Origin: Saccharospirillum impatiens DSM 12546
GTDB lineage: Bacteria > Pseudomonadota > Gammaproteobacteria > Pseudomonadales > Natronospirillaceae
Length of the DNA: 64,000 nt
Direction of reading: 5' to 3'
Assembly: GCF_000423605.1 (NCBI RefSeq)
Contig: NZ_AUIH01000006.1
Coordinates: 62,001 to 126,000 of the forward strand
Both the position numbers and the translations under genes were made by a program. How positions within the stretch are numbered: position 1 is the first letter of the stretch; every line of letters begins with the position of its first letter. The notes beneath the pieces are model-generated. The model was not told the DNA's origin. It searched no databases and worked only from the letters and a program-made list of their open reading frames with translations. Positions 49,595 through 64,000 of the stretch are shown in pieces.

Positions 49595-50275
49595 TCACAG
49601 CCTCAGCGTATCGGTTTCGCCCGTTTGAATGCCAGCGAGCATCGGAACAAAGTGCACGGGTTCAATGCGCCGCTCGGTAAACTCATCACCCTGGCGTTCG
49701 ACCACGGTTAAATACTGCTCGGCGGCACCCACGGGCAGGATCAGTTGTCCGCCGTCAGGCACCAGTTGGTCGAGCAGGGATTGCGGTGGCGAGTCGGGAG
49801 CGGCGGTTCCAATGATCACATCGAATGGTCCGGCATCGGGCCAGCCCAGAAAGCCGTCATCCAGTTTGAGGCGCACATTGTAAAGCTTTTGCAGTCGCAA
49901 CCGTTCCCGCGCTTTCAACTGCAATGGTTTAATCCGCTCTACCGAGTAAATCTCATCGACCAGGTGCGCCAGCACGGAGGTTTGGAAGCCCGATCCGGTG
50001 CCGATCTCCAAAATACGCTCATGGTGTGGTGCCGCCAGCACCAGTTCACTCATACGTGCCACGATGTAGGGTTGCGACAATGTCTGACCATAGCCAATTG
50101 GCACAGCGATGTCTTCGTAGGCTTTGTGCCCCAATGCCTCATCAACAAAGATGTGGCGGGGCACTTTCATGAAACATTCCATAACACGGGGGTCGCGGAT
50201 GCCCTTGGCAAACAGCCGTTCAATCAGCCGCTGTCGGGTCCGCTGGGAAGTCATGCCGATGCCGGTCAGATTCAA
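49595..50275 (-). CDS. pcm: Protein-L-isoaspartate O-methyltransferase
   Basis: Repairs isoaspartyl residues using SAM. The product has 226 residues with VPRHIFVDEALGHKAYEDIA, QTLSQPYIVARM and the SAM loop LEIGTGSGFQT. TTG 50275 is chosen because a full AGGAGG stands seven bases before it inside truD; ATG 50254 has no such site. The TTGA overlap couples it to truD. The surE gene that usually sits between is absent. Confidence 0.94.
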   Translation of the reverse strand: MNLTGIGMTSQRTRQRLIERLFAKGIRDPRVMECFMKVPRHIFVDEALGHKAYEDIAVPIGYGQTLSQPYIVARMSELVLAAPHHERILEIGTGSGFQTSVLAHLVDEIYSVERIKPLQLKARERLRLQKLYNVRLKLDDGFLGWPDAGPFDVIIGTAAPDSPPQSLLDQLVPDGGQLILPVGAAEQYLTVVERQGDEFTERRIEPVHFVPMLAGIQTGETDTLRL

Positions 50276-51297
50276 GGAGTTACCTCCTCATCACAACCCG
50301 ATACCTCTCGCAGCAACGCAGTGGCGTAACTGCCTGCCGGTAAAAAGAACCGAAATTGCGGATCGCTCCCCTGCCATTCCAATTGCCCGTGTTCAGGGTA
50401 AACACGCAACTTGCGCAAACTGCGCTGAATGCGCAGCCGTACCAACGCCTGAGTCCATTCCGACTCGGCACTCAGCAGCGTCGATTCACGCTCATCAAGC
50501 AGAGCAAACACTTCCGACTGCTCTCCGGGCAGGCTGGCGCTAGGGGAGAGCTGGCCAGACGCCACGCGTGACCACTCGCTATCAGTCGGTTCAAGACATT
50601 CAAACCCGCGCTTACCTTCTTTGAACTGGAGAAAATCGCCAGGCAACAACTGGTTCCAGGTTCCCTGCCCGACACGTTCTGCCAGCAAAGCATTGAACAG
50701 AAAGCTGCGCATCGCGGAGACGTGTATGCCTTGTTGTCCCCGCGGCAATCTGCCCTCACCGCGAATCCAGGCCAGTGCCCGACTCAGGTTCTGACCCTGA
50801 TCGCCAAACCGCTGCGGGCCAAAATAATTTGGAAATCCCTGCTCGACGACCCGTTGCCAGCGTTGCGCCAGCGCATCGGTGTCGCCTTGCCAGTCGCGCA
50901 AGCGAATCACAAATTGGTTGCCAATCAACTGGCCCGTACGCAGTTTGCGACCATGTCGCTTGAGGGCCAGCACCTGAACGCCATCCAGACGCAGAGGTTC
51001 GGATGGGTCTGGCTTGCCCGGCAGGTGCAAGGAGAAGGTCTGGCGGGTCACGGCATGGCGATCTTTTAACCCGGCGTAACTGACATCCCGGGGCGCAATT
51101 CCGGCCCAACGTGCCAGTTGCTTGCCAACCCAGGCGGTATTCTGTCCTGTTTTTTCAAGGGTGACCCATAAGTGCTCACCCTCACCGGAGGCCGACTCCG
51201 GCAGAGCCTCATCTACGTAAAAATCGGCCGGCTCGGCTTTTAGTCGACCCGCCCCGACAACATCACCCCAGGCTCTGGGCCATTGCGGCAGCTCCAT
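50272..51297 (-). CDS. truD: tRNA pseudouridine(13) synthase TruD
   Basis: A 341-residue pseudouridine synthase for U13 of tRNA-Glu. The motif with the catalytic Asp is VSYAGLKDRHAVTRQ; the NYFGPQRFG segment is conserved. ATG 51297 overlaps the ispF stop by ATGA; the 8-residue longer frame is rejected. Confidence 0.95.
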   Translation of the reverse strand: MELPQWPRAWGDVVGAGRLKAEPADFYVDEALPESASGEGEHLWVTLEKTGQNTAWVGKQLARWAGIAPRDVSYAGLKDRHAVTRQTFSLHLPGKPDPSEPLRLDGVQVLALKRHGRKLRTGQLIGNQFVIRLRDWQGDTDALAQRWQRVVEQGFPNYFGPQRFGDQGQNLSRALAWIRGEGRLPRGQQGIHVSAMRSFLFNALLAERVGQGTWNQLLPGDFLQFKEGKRGFECLEPTDSEWSRVASGQLSPSASLPGEQSEVFALLDERESTLLSAESEWTQALVRLRIQRSLRKLRVYPEHGQLEWQGSDPQFRFFLPAGSYATALLREVSGCDEEVTP

Positions 51298-51782
51298 CAA
51301 GACGCCACCTCCAGCAAACACACCGCTTCGGTGGCGATGCCCTCTTTGCGACCGGTAAAGCCAAGTTTCTCGGTCGTGGTCGCCTTAATGTTCACCTGTG
51401 CCGGATCACAGTGCAGCGTTTCAGCGATGGTCAGTTTCATCGCAGCTTTGTAACTTCCCAAGCGAGGGGCCTGGGCGATGACGGTGACATCCAGATTCAA
51501 CAGCCGATACCCCTGACTGACGATGCGGTGATAAACATTGGCCAGCAAAGCCCGACTGTCCGCACCGGCCCATTGCGTGTCTGTGTCCGGAAACCACTCA
51601 CCAATGTCGCCCAGGGCTGCCGCACCCAGCAGCGCATCAGCGATAGCGTGCAGCACGACATCGCCATCGGAATGCGCCAGCAATGGATGCTCAGCGGGCA
51701 CAAGCACCCCGCCCAGCCTTATGTCCGTCGGACCGGCATCCGGATCAAACCGGTGTACGTCAAAACCATGGCCTATTCGCAT
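51297..51782 (-). CDS. ispF: 2-C-methyl-D-erythritol 2,4-cyclodiphosphate synthase
   Basis: Fifth step of the MEP isoprenoid pathway. 161 residues; zinc ligands in [12 protein letters not shown] and the conserved [19 protein letters not shown]. It is coupled to truD and 36 bp after ispD. Confidence 0.97.
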   Translation of the reverse strand: MRIGHGFDVHRFDPDAGPTDIRLGGVLVPAEHPLLAHSDGDVVLHAIADALLGAAALGDIGEWFPDTDTQWAGADSRALLANVYHRIVSQGYRLLNLDVTVIAQAPRLGSYKAAMKLTIAETLHCDPAQVNIKATTTEKLGFTGRKEGIATEAVCLLEVAS

Positions 51783-51818
51783 GCCTTGCCTCGTTGAAGC
51801 GATCGCTGTTTGTGACCG

Positions 51819-52535
51819 TCAGGTCGAGCTCAGCCGACCCTGTTGTTCCAGATAAAACGCCACCAGTGCCAAATCGTCCGGGTGCGTCACTTTGATGTTG
51901 TCGCCACTGCCACTGACCAAACCCACCGGTTCACCCAACGCTTCCATGGCCGAGGCTTCGTCGGTCAGATATGTAGCCTCGGCCAGACCGAATGACAAGG
52001 CATTGTGCAGTTGCCCATGGCGAAAGCATTGGGGGGTCATGGCTGCCCATAGCTGCCGGCGGTCAACCGTCGACACCTGCTCACCCGTTTTACGCTTAAT
52101 GGTATCTGTCAACGGGCGCGCCAGCAGTGCACCTTGCCCTGCGGACTGACAATGAGCCAGTAACGCCAGAATATCGGCCCGGCGCACACAAGGGCGAGCG
52201 ATGTCATGCACCATAACCCAATCGTCTGTCGCCGCGTTGATGGCCGACAGCCCTGCCAGTACCGACTCGGCGCGTTCTGCTCCGCCTTCGACACAGCGCA
52301 ACCCAGGGTAACGGGTCGCCAGGGCATGTCCCTGAGCATCATTACCGGACAACACCAGTATGCGCTCACCCTGAAAAGGCAAATCACTCCAGGCGTCAAG
52401 CGTCCATTCCAGCAAGGTTTTGCCAGCCAATTGAGTATATTGCTTGGGGTGTGGCTGGCCAAAACGCTGCCCGATTCCGGCCGCAGGAAATACCAGGTGC
52501 ACACGAGGGAAATCAGTTAGGTCCATAGTGTCCAA
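51819..52535 (-). CDS. ispD: 2-C-methyl-D-erythritol 4-phosphate cytidylyltransferase
   Basis: Third step of the MEP pathway. 238 residues; FPAAGIGQRFG is the CTP-binding loop and VHDIARPCV the conserved active-site segment. The start may be ATG 52535 or 52526. It follows ftsB by 19 bp. Confidence 0.95.
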   Translation of the reverse strand: MDTMDLTDFPRVHLVFPAAGIGQRFGQPHPKQYTQLAGKTLLEWTLDAWSDLPFQGERILVLSGNDAQGHALATRYPGLRCVEGGAERAESVLAGLSAINAATDDWVMVHDIARPCVRRADILALLAHCQSAGQGALLARPLTDTIKRKTGEQVSTVDRRQLWAAMTPQCFRHGQLHNALSFGLAEATYLTDEASAMEALGEPVGLVSGSGDNIKVTHPDDLALVAFYLEQQGRLSST

Positions 52536-52554
52536 ATCAACCGTCGCACTGCCA

Positions 52555-52869
52555 CTATTCAGCGGGTATGACGTAGAAAACCTCGCCTGGCTTGATCAGC
52601 CCGAGGTCACTGCGACCCAGCTCTTCGACGGCATCCAGTCCGGACTTAAGATCCGCTACCCGGGCACTGAGAACATCATTGCGCGCCTGGCGATCGGCAT
52701 TGATTCGCTGTTGGTCGGCCACATCGGTTTGCAGGCGAGTCACATCAACCCAGCTGTTTTCGCCCAACCACCAGCGATATTGCAACATGACCAGTAACAC
52801 CAACAAGACAACTTGCAGCCAGCGCAGCGGGTTTTGGCGTTGCAGTTGTGGCACAGCACTGGTTTTCAC
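52555..52869 (-). CDS. ftsB: Cell division protein FtsB
   Basis: A 104-residue bitopic protein of the FtsQLB complex: short cytoplasmic N-terminus, one membrane helix (LRWLQVVLLVLLVMLQYRWW), a periplasmic coiled coil and the conserved PGEVFYVIP near the end. GTG 52869 is chosen; the frame extends to 53034, but that would begin inside the eno terminator. It is followed by ispD and ispF. Confidence 0.88.
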   Translation of the reverse strand: MKTSAVPQLQRQNPLRWLQVVLLVLLVMLQYRWWLGENSWVDVTRLQTDVADQQRINADRQARNDVLSARVADLKSGLDAVEELGRSDLGLIKPGEVFYVIPAE

Positions 52870-52994
52870 CGGTTGGCTTCTCTCTGTCAGGCCACGCAAC
52901 GGTGGCAGTGTGTGACCTCCCGGTTCGGTTCGGTTCGGGAGGGGGGCGCTTGCTCGGCACCATTGTACAACTCTGGCGGCATTCTGACTCAAAC

Positions 52995-53019
52995 AAAAAA
53001 GGGGGCCAAGCCCCCTTTT
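52995..53019 (-). terminator. Intrinsic terminator of eno
   Basis: GGGGGC (53001-53006) pairs with GCCCCC (53010-53015); on the minus strand a T-run (52995-53000) follows. It lies between eno and ftsB. Confidence 0.92.
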
Positions 53020-53063
53020 GCATTTACTGTTCAATTCTCACCCAAACAGGCAACAGAACCGGC

Positions 53064-54503
<1,440 letters not shown>

Positions 54504-54547
54504 TTATAGGGGAAAACCCCTTGATTGCCACCCCTGATCACTGTCGT

Positions 54548-56215
<1,668 letters not shown>

Positions 56216-56344
56216 TCACCCACCACAACGCAAAAGCCCGCCCGATGGCGTTTTTAAGGGCCACAAGACGTGTTGCAGGTGTGGGAATTTGTGCGACTTA
56301 AGATGGGACGCCAGATTAGCAAAAAAGCCCTTCTGCCTCAATCA

Positions 56345-57706
56345 TTAATCGCTGTTATCGCTTTGCGATTGCAGGTCTTGTACACCATCCGGAGGTGATG
56401 CCTGCCAGTCCAGCAACCACCCTGGCTCACCTGGCTTCGCTTGCCAGGCGGCATCCACAGTCAGGTTCGCAACCGCCACCAGTTCATCACCCGCGAAAAC
56501 CAGCGGTACCCGGTCACGCTGCCAGGAGGGCAACCGGTATTCCTGCAGCAGCCGTTTCAAATCCCGCCGCGCCGAGCGCCCGGCGGGCCAAAGCGACTCC
56601 CCTCCTTCACGCAGGCGCCAGTGCCAGTCGGCGGGTTCGCCGCGAATTCGACCAGGGCCTTCGCTGCTTTGCCGCAGGTGCAACCAGCCGACGCCTGCCC
56701 AGTGTTGCCATTGGTCACTCACAACATCGGGCGGGGCGGTCGGTTCACCGACATTGGGCACCCAGTAAAGGGCGGTTCGGAAGCGTCTTACTGAACCGTT
56801 GGCAAAGGCAACTTCTGGTTGGGCATCAACGCGAGCATTGACCACTTCGCTGACAATGCGCTGCAACACGGCTGCGCTGGGTGATCTGACATTTTGCCGA
56901 TAAAGCCAGCGATGAATCAGCGCCTGAACCTGCTCCGTGGACCAGTCGTCCAGTTGCACGGCCTTCAGGGCCCCATCGTGAGCCAGACGATGCTCAAGCT
57001 GAGCGTCAAGTTGGCTGTGTTGCTGTCGGGCGGCCTGATCAAGGTGGCCGAGCGAGCGCGCCAGGGTTTGACGATACTGGGGCCAGCGAGTGGCTATGAG
57101 CGGCAATACCTGCAGACGTAAAAAATTGCGATCAAAGCGAAGGTCGGTATTGCTGTCGTCGTTAATCCAATGCAGCCCCAATTGATCAGCCCGGCGCTCA
57201 ATGCTTTGACGAGACGTTGTCAACAGGGGCCTCAACAGTTGCCGCTGCTGCCGGTCAACGCGATCGGCCATAGCCGACAGCCCGGTCAAGCCACTGCCAC
57301 GCAGCAGTCTCAGCATCAGGGTCTCTAGCTGGTCATCAAGATGATGTCCGAGCCATACGCTGTAGCCCCGGGGGACACGGTCAAGCAAAACCCGATATCG
57401 CTCCTTTCGGGCCGCCGCCTCAAGACCTTCGCCGCGGGTCGTAACCGCCACCGAAAACGCCTCGAAACCACAGCCAAGTTGCTGGCATTGCTGTTCACAA
57501 TGCGTTTGCCAGGCTTCTGCGTGGGGGCTAAGGCCATGATTGACGTGCAGAGCGACAACATCCCCCGGAGGAAGCCGAAGGCAAAGTTCGTGCAACAGAA
57601 GATGGGAGTCCAGGCCGCCACTGTAACCGACAAAGACTGGCCGCCTGGTTGACTCGGCCAGCCAGGCGTCAAAACACCGGGCGGCGGGGTAATCTGGCTC
57701 GGTCAT
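56345..57706 (-). CDS. tilS: tRNA(Ile)-lysidine synthase
   Basis: Modifies C34 of tRNA-Ile(CAU) to lysidine. 453 residues; PP-loop SGGLDSHLLL, then LGHHLDDQLETLMLRLLRGSG, and a C-terminal domain. Its ATG overlaps the GNAT stop by 4 bp. Confidence 0.94.
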   Translation of the reverse strand: MTEPDYPAARCFDAWLAESTRRPVFVGYSGGLDSHLLLHELCLRLPPGDVVALHVNHGLSPHAEAWQTHCEQQCQQLGCGFEAFSVAVTTRGEGLEAAARKERYRVLLDRVPRGYSVWLGHHLDDQLETLMLRLLRGSGLTGLSAMADRVDRQQRQLLRPLLTTSRQSIERRADQLGLHWINDDSNTDLRFDRNFLRLQVLPLIATRWPQYRQTLARSLGHLDQAARQQHSQLDAQLEHRLAHDGALKAVQLDDWSTEQVQALIHRWLYRQNVRSPSAAVLQRIVSEVVNARVDAQPEVAFANGSVRRFRTALYWVPNVGEPTAPPDVVSDQWQHWAGVGWLHLRQSSEGPGRIRGEPADWHWRLREGGESLWPAGRSARRDLKRLLQEYRLPSWQRDRVPLVFAGDELVAVANLTVDAAWQAKPGEPGWLLDWQASPPDGVQDLQSQSDNSD

Positions 57707-58185
57707 GCCTCGATCCGGTCTGACAGACCCCAGCGATAGCGCAATTTCTCACGATCACCACGGCGCCAGAGCTCGGTACCGCGGGGAACTGACACGCGCT
57801 CCACAAACCGGGCGCCAATACGTTCGCAGGTACGCACGGAAGCAATGTTGTCGGGGTTACAGGTGATCCAGAGTGCTTGCATGCCATGATCGAGCGCCAC
57901 GGTTCGAAGCAACTCACAGGCTTTGGCCGCATAATGATGTCCGCGGTACGGGCGGTCGATGCCGTAGCCAATCTGGCCCGCGTAGGTCACCAGGGCAGGC
58001 GTGTCACCGACACGCAGGTCAATCTGACCAATCAGGGTGCCATCGAGCAGCACCACATCGAACAAGTAGGCGGGTGCGCCTTCCAGTGCACGCTCACCCT
58101 CCAAATAGCGGTTCAGCAACAGAGCAATGTCGCCTGAGACCAGGGGGTCGTACTGTCGAAACGCAAAGGAATAAGCCGCCGTCAT
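57703..58185 (-). CDS. GNAT-family N-acetyltransferase (RimJ/RimL-like)
   Basis: A 160-residue acetyltransferase of the Acetyltransf_3 type: IGYGIDRPYRGHHYAAKACELL is the acetyl-CoA region (cited in part, residues about 92-113) and NIASVRTCERIGARF the usual C-terminal motif. Substrate unknown. It sits between accA and tilS, which are adjacent in many relatives, and is coupled to tilS. Confidence 0.85.
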   Translation of the reverse strand: MTAAYSFAFRQYDPLVSGDIALLLNRYLEGERALEGAPAYLFDVVLLDGTLIGQIDLRVGDTPALVTYAGQIGYGIDRPYRGHHYAAKACELLRTVALDHGMQALWITCNPDNIASVRTCERIGARFVERVSVPRGTELWRRGDREKLRYRWGLSDRIEA

Positions 58186-58275
58186 CAGTTTCTGCCATGC
58201 TTCGATCTGTCATCCGGGCTTTGGCGACCGGAGCCGGTTTCATTTTACGGACTGCCGCCAGTAGCAGACCAAAGC

Positions 58276-58298
58276 AAAAACGACGTCGCCAGACGTCG
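58276..58298 (-). terminator. Intrinsic terminator of accA
   Basis: On the minus strand CGACGTC-TGGC-GACGTCG followed by TTTTTG; 35 bp after the accA stop. Confidence 0.88.
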
Positions 58299-58332
58299 CT
58301 TCAGAATAGTCGTTTAACCGCCAGCTTTCGAG

Positions 58333-59289
58333 TCAGGCTGTTTCAAGCCCGAACGACATCAATCGCTGGTAGCGGCTTTCCAGCAAGTCGTCGACCGCAA
58401 CACCGCGCAGTTTATCGAGTTGACCAATCAGGGCGTGGCGCAAGTCAGCCGCCATGGCTTCAGGGTTGCGGTGTGCCCCCCCCAGCGGTTCCTTGATGAC
58501 GGTATCGACCAGGCCCAACTCGCGCAACTTCGGCGCGGTAATGCCCATGGCCTCAGCTGCATCTGATGCTCGCTCGGCGGTTTTCCAGAGGATAGACGCA
58601 CAACCCTCAGGCGAAATCACCGAATAGGTGCTGTATTGCAGCATGTTCAAATGATCGCAGACGCCAATGGCGAGCGCGCCACCGGAGCCACCTTCACCAA
58701 TAACGGTCGAGATAATCGGGGTTTTCAGCGATGACAATTTCAACAAATTGTAGGCAATCGCCTCACTTTGCCCACGCTCTTCCGCACCAATGCCCGGGTA
58801 AGCACCGGGTGTATCAATGAAGGTCAGCACCGGCATCTTGAAACGCTCTGCCATTTGCATCAGTCGCAATGCCTTGCGATAGCCTTCGGGCTTGGGCATA
58901 CCAAAATTACGACGCACCTTTTCTTTCACATCGCGGCCTTTCTGGTGGCCAACGATGAGCACCGGTTCTTCGTTCAGCCGGGCAACGCCTGAGACGATGG
59001 CAGCATCGTCGCCATAGTGACGGTCACCGTGCAGTTCATCCCAGTCAGTAAAGACATGGTTGATGTAATCGAGCGTATAGGGCCGTTTTGGATGGCGAGC
59101 CAACTGGGAAACCTGCCAGGAGCTCAGGTTGGAAAAAATTTGTTCGGTCAATTTGACCGACTGAGCATTCAGCTTTTCGATTTCCGCTGAGATATTAAGA
59201 TCATTGCGGTTACCAACCAGCCGCAATTCTTCGATTTTGGCAATCAGGTCTGCAATGGGTTGTTCAAATTCCAAATAATCTGGATTCAT
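58333..59289 (-). CDS. accA: Acetyl-CoA carboxylase carboxyltransferase alpha subunit
   Basis: Carboxyl transfer from biotin to acetyl-CoA for fatty acid synthesis. 318 residues with the family N-terminus [15 protein letters not shown] and the oxyanion-hole [13 protein letters not shown]. It follows dnaE across 271 bp in which nothing else is recognised. Confidence 0.97.
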   Translation of the reverse strand: MNPDYLEFEQPIADLIAKIEELRLVGNRNDLNISAEIEKLNAQSVKLTEQIFSNLSSWQVSQLARHPKRPYTLDYINHVFTDWDELHGDRHYGDDAAIVSGVARLNEEPVLIVGHQKGRDVKEKVRRNFGMPKPEGYRKALRLMQMAERFKMPVLTFIDTPGAYPGIGAEERGQSEAIAYNLLKLSSLKTPIISTVIGEGGSGGALAIGVCDHLNMLQYSTYSVISPEGCASILWKTAERASDAAEAMGITAPKLRELGLVDTVIKEPLGGAHRNPEAMAADLRHALIGQLDKLRGVAVDDLLESRYQRLMSFGLETA

Positions 59290-59560
59290 GCCTTTTCCCT
59301 AGTGTGCCCTTAAATGGTGTACTGCGTGTCCGCCAACCGCCAAGTAAAGCAGGCTGGGCGTCGGCGTCAACTGTTGAATCAGGTTGACATCGCCGATCAG
59401 GACCGCCGCACACCCCGGGCGGTTCAATTCGTTGTTGCAATCAGCCTAATGGGCAGACTGCCATTGAGCAAGCGCATCAAACCTTATTGAGCTTTGAACA
59501 AACGGAAACAATCTACAGATGGAGTGCCGATTGTCGCCCCTAACCTGCCTCTGTGCAGGA

Positions 59561-63070
<3,510 letters not shown>

Positions 63071-63194
63071 GCGGGGCTTTCTCCTTCTTGACCGATACCC
63101 ATGGTACTACTTGAAGCGGCCGGTTGGCAGGTACTGGTTCAGACAATTAACGATTCAAGTATAAGGGTCAGTGCAGAGCGAGCGGTGGATGCCC

Positions 63195-63292
63195 GTGGTG
63201 CCTCTGCGGGGGAGTCCGCAGCAGGGACTAAAACGCCAGGAGCGTTTTAGCATGGGTACAGCTCGCCCGGGGTGGCGGGCCAGAGGTACCAC
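63195..63292. repeat. Compact foldable element between dnaE and rnhB
   Basis: The gap between dnaE and rnhB (63071-63386) holds no gene. Within it GTGGTGCCTCTG (63195-63206) pairs with CAGAGGTACCAC (63281-63292), one mismatch. Inside lie CTGCGG/CCGCAG (63204-63221), a 9-bp hairpin CTAAAACGC-CAGGA-GCGTTTTAG (63228-63250) and CGCC/GGCG (63264-63277), a cloverleaf-like layout. It may be a dispersed intergenic repeat or a structured RNA. Confidence 0.5.
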
Positions 63293-63386
63293 CCTCGACC
63301 GATTGAGTGAGCGGCATTCCGACCGACCCCGCCGAGGCACTGCCGGTATCCGACGCGGGCCATCGTCTCCAAACTTGAATGATGCG

Positions 63387-63995
63387 TTACCTGGCTTCCG
63401 CCAGAATGGCTTTAACCGGCGCATAACTGCGCCGATGCTCGGCAATGACGCCGTGAACCTGCAACGCCGCCAGGTGCACCGGAGTCGGGTAGCCTTTGTG
63501 GCGGGCGAAACCGTACTGTGGGTAGCGCTGGTCGAGAGCAACCATCTCGGCATCGCGCTGAACCTTAGCCAGTATGGACGCCGCACCAATGGCAGCGATC
63601 AGGCCATCCCCTTTAACAATGGCCTCGGCCGGGCAAGGCAGGCCTTCAGGCAACTTATTGCCATCAACCTGGCAGAAACCGGGCACTACCGACAGGCCCG
63701 CCACCGCACGGCGCATGGCCAGCAGGCTTGCCTGCAAAATGTTCAATTCGTCAATTTCAGCGACACTGGCGCGAGCAACACACCAGCTCAGGGCCCGAGC
63801 CTTGATAAGGTCACTGAGCTGTTCACGACGTTTTGCCGAGAGCGCTTTGGAATCTGTTAGCCCTTCAATCGGCTGCCTGGGGTCCAAAATAACCGCCGCT
63901 GCGACTACATCGCCCGCCAGTGGGCCTCGTCCAACTTCATCGACACCGGCGACCAGGTCTCCGGCCTTTTGAAACGCTAGGCCTTGCTGAGTCAT
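63387..63995 (-). CDS. rnhB: Ribonuclease HII
   Basis: Removes ribonucleotides from DNA and degrades RNA in hybrids. 202 residues; [12 protein letters not shown] supplies the first acidic pair, VDGNKLP the third acid and [11 protein letters not shown] the fourth. The [13 protein letters not shown] motif is conserved. It lies upstream of dnaE as in relatives. Confidence 0.95.
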   Translation of the reverse strand: MTQQGLAFQKAGDLVAGVDEVGRGPLAGDVVAAAVILDPRQPIEGLTDSKALSAKRREQLSDLIKARALSWCVARASVAEIDELNILQASLLAMRRAVAGLSVVPGFCQVDGNKLPEGLPCPAEAIVKGDGLIAAIGAASILAKVQRDAEMVALDQRYPQYGFARHKGYPTPVHLAALQVHGVIAEHRRSYAPVKAILAEAR

Positions 63996-64000
63996 TCGGC

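Noticed and set aside
52870-53034. Longer N-terminus for FtsB
   Set aside because: It would start within the eno terminator and adds a Cys/Pro-rich segment absent from FtsB proteins.
63171-63860. 229-codon plus-strand frame antisense to rnhB
   Set aside because: Most of it is the shadow of rnhB, and the rest covers the foldable intergenic element; no ribosome site and improbable composition.

Overview
The window is a bacterial chromosome segment with moderately high GC content, dense genes and little accessory DNA. Gene content and order point to a marine-type gammaproteobacterium of the Pseudomonadales/Oceanospirillales kind. The evidence is ccoNOQP-ccoGHIS followed by an ANR/FNR gene, and the conserved run rnhB-dnaE-accA-tilS-pyrG-eno-ftsB-ispDF-truD-pcm-nlpD-rpoS-fdxA-mutS-pncC-recA-recX-alaS-lysC-csrA-tRNA. 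A Na+-pumping oxaloacetate decarboxylase and a TRAP transporter suit a marine lifestyle. The genus cannot be fixed from the sequence alone.

Layout. 1-755: 3' part of an unknown gene. 884-9537: a complete cbb3 oxidase locus (structural ccoNOQP, assembly ccoGHIS, a TauE/SafE-like membrane protein) behind an FNR/ANR box. 9548-12653: gamma-glutamylcyclotransferase-like gene, apt, ttcA and the oxygen sensor anr. 12685-12908: a perfect FNR box and a 38-residue membrane peptide, a candidate CcoM-type oxidase subunit. 12958-20885: nudC, a Pat-like lysine acetyltransferase divergent from an HDAC-family deacetylase, a YlqF-type GTPase, a PLP enzyme and a coiled-coil protein of unknown function. 21433-23485: fadH with a PsrA-like operator. 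23694-24536: duplicated tRNA-Asp/tRNA-Val cluster with tRNA-end remnants. 24551-28339: TRAP transporter with a TatT lipoprotein. 28477-30960: a three-gene operon with a MotA-like protein carrying a long tail (ZorA-like), a MotB/OmpA-like protein (ZorB-like) and an unknown Cys-rich protein. 31057-34349: oadGAB. 34684-36520: dusC, two tRNA-Arg, tRNA-Ser, csrA. 36770-63995: the conserved housekeeping run on the minus strand, with mutS and fdxA on the plus strand.

How the genes fit together. The left third is an oxygen-response module: the ANR sensor, its probable sites upstream of ccoN and upstream of the small membrane peptide, and the high-affinity oxidase with its copper-loading machinery. 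The acetyltransferase/deacetylase pair could set reversible protein acetylation. The most unusual block is the ZorAB-like operon, which lacks the known Zorya effectors (ZorC, ZorD, ZorE) and instead carries a small putative metal-binding protein. The housekeeping run is standard apart from missing surE (truD abuts pcm) and kdsA (pyrG abuts eno), a DUF368 gene between pcm and nlpD, and a GNAT gene next to tilS. Readable regulatory signals include a recA promoter with LexA box, a recA-recX hairpin, intrinsic terminators after oadB, fdxA/rpoS, eno and accA, and a complex foldable element between dnaE and rnhB.
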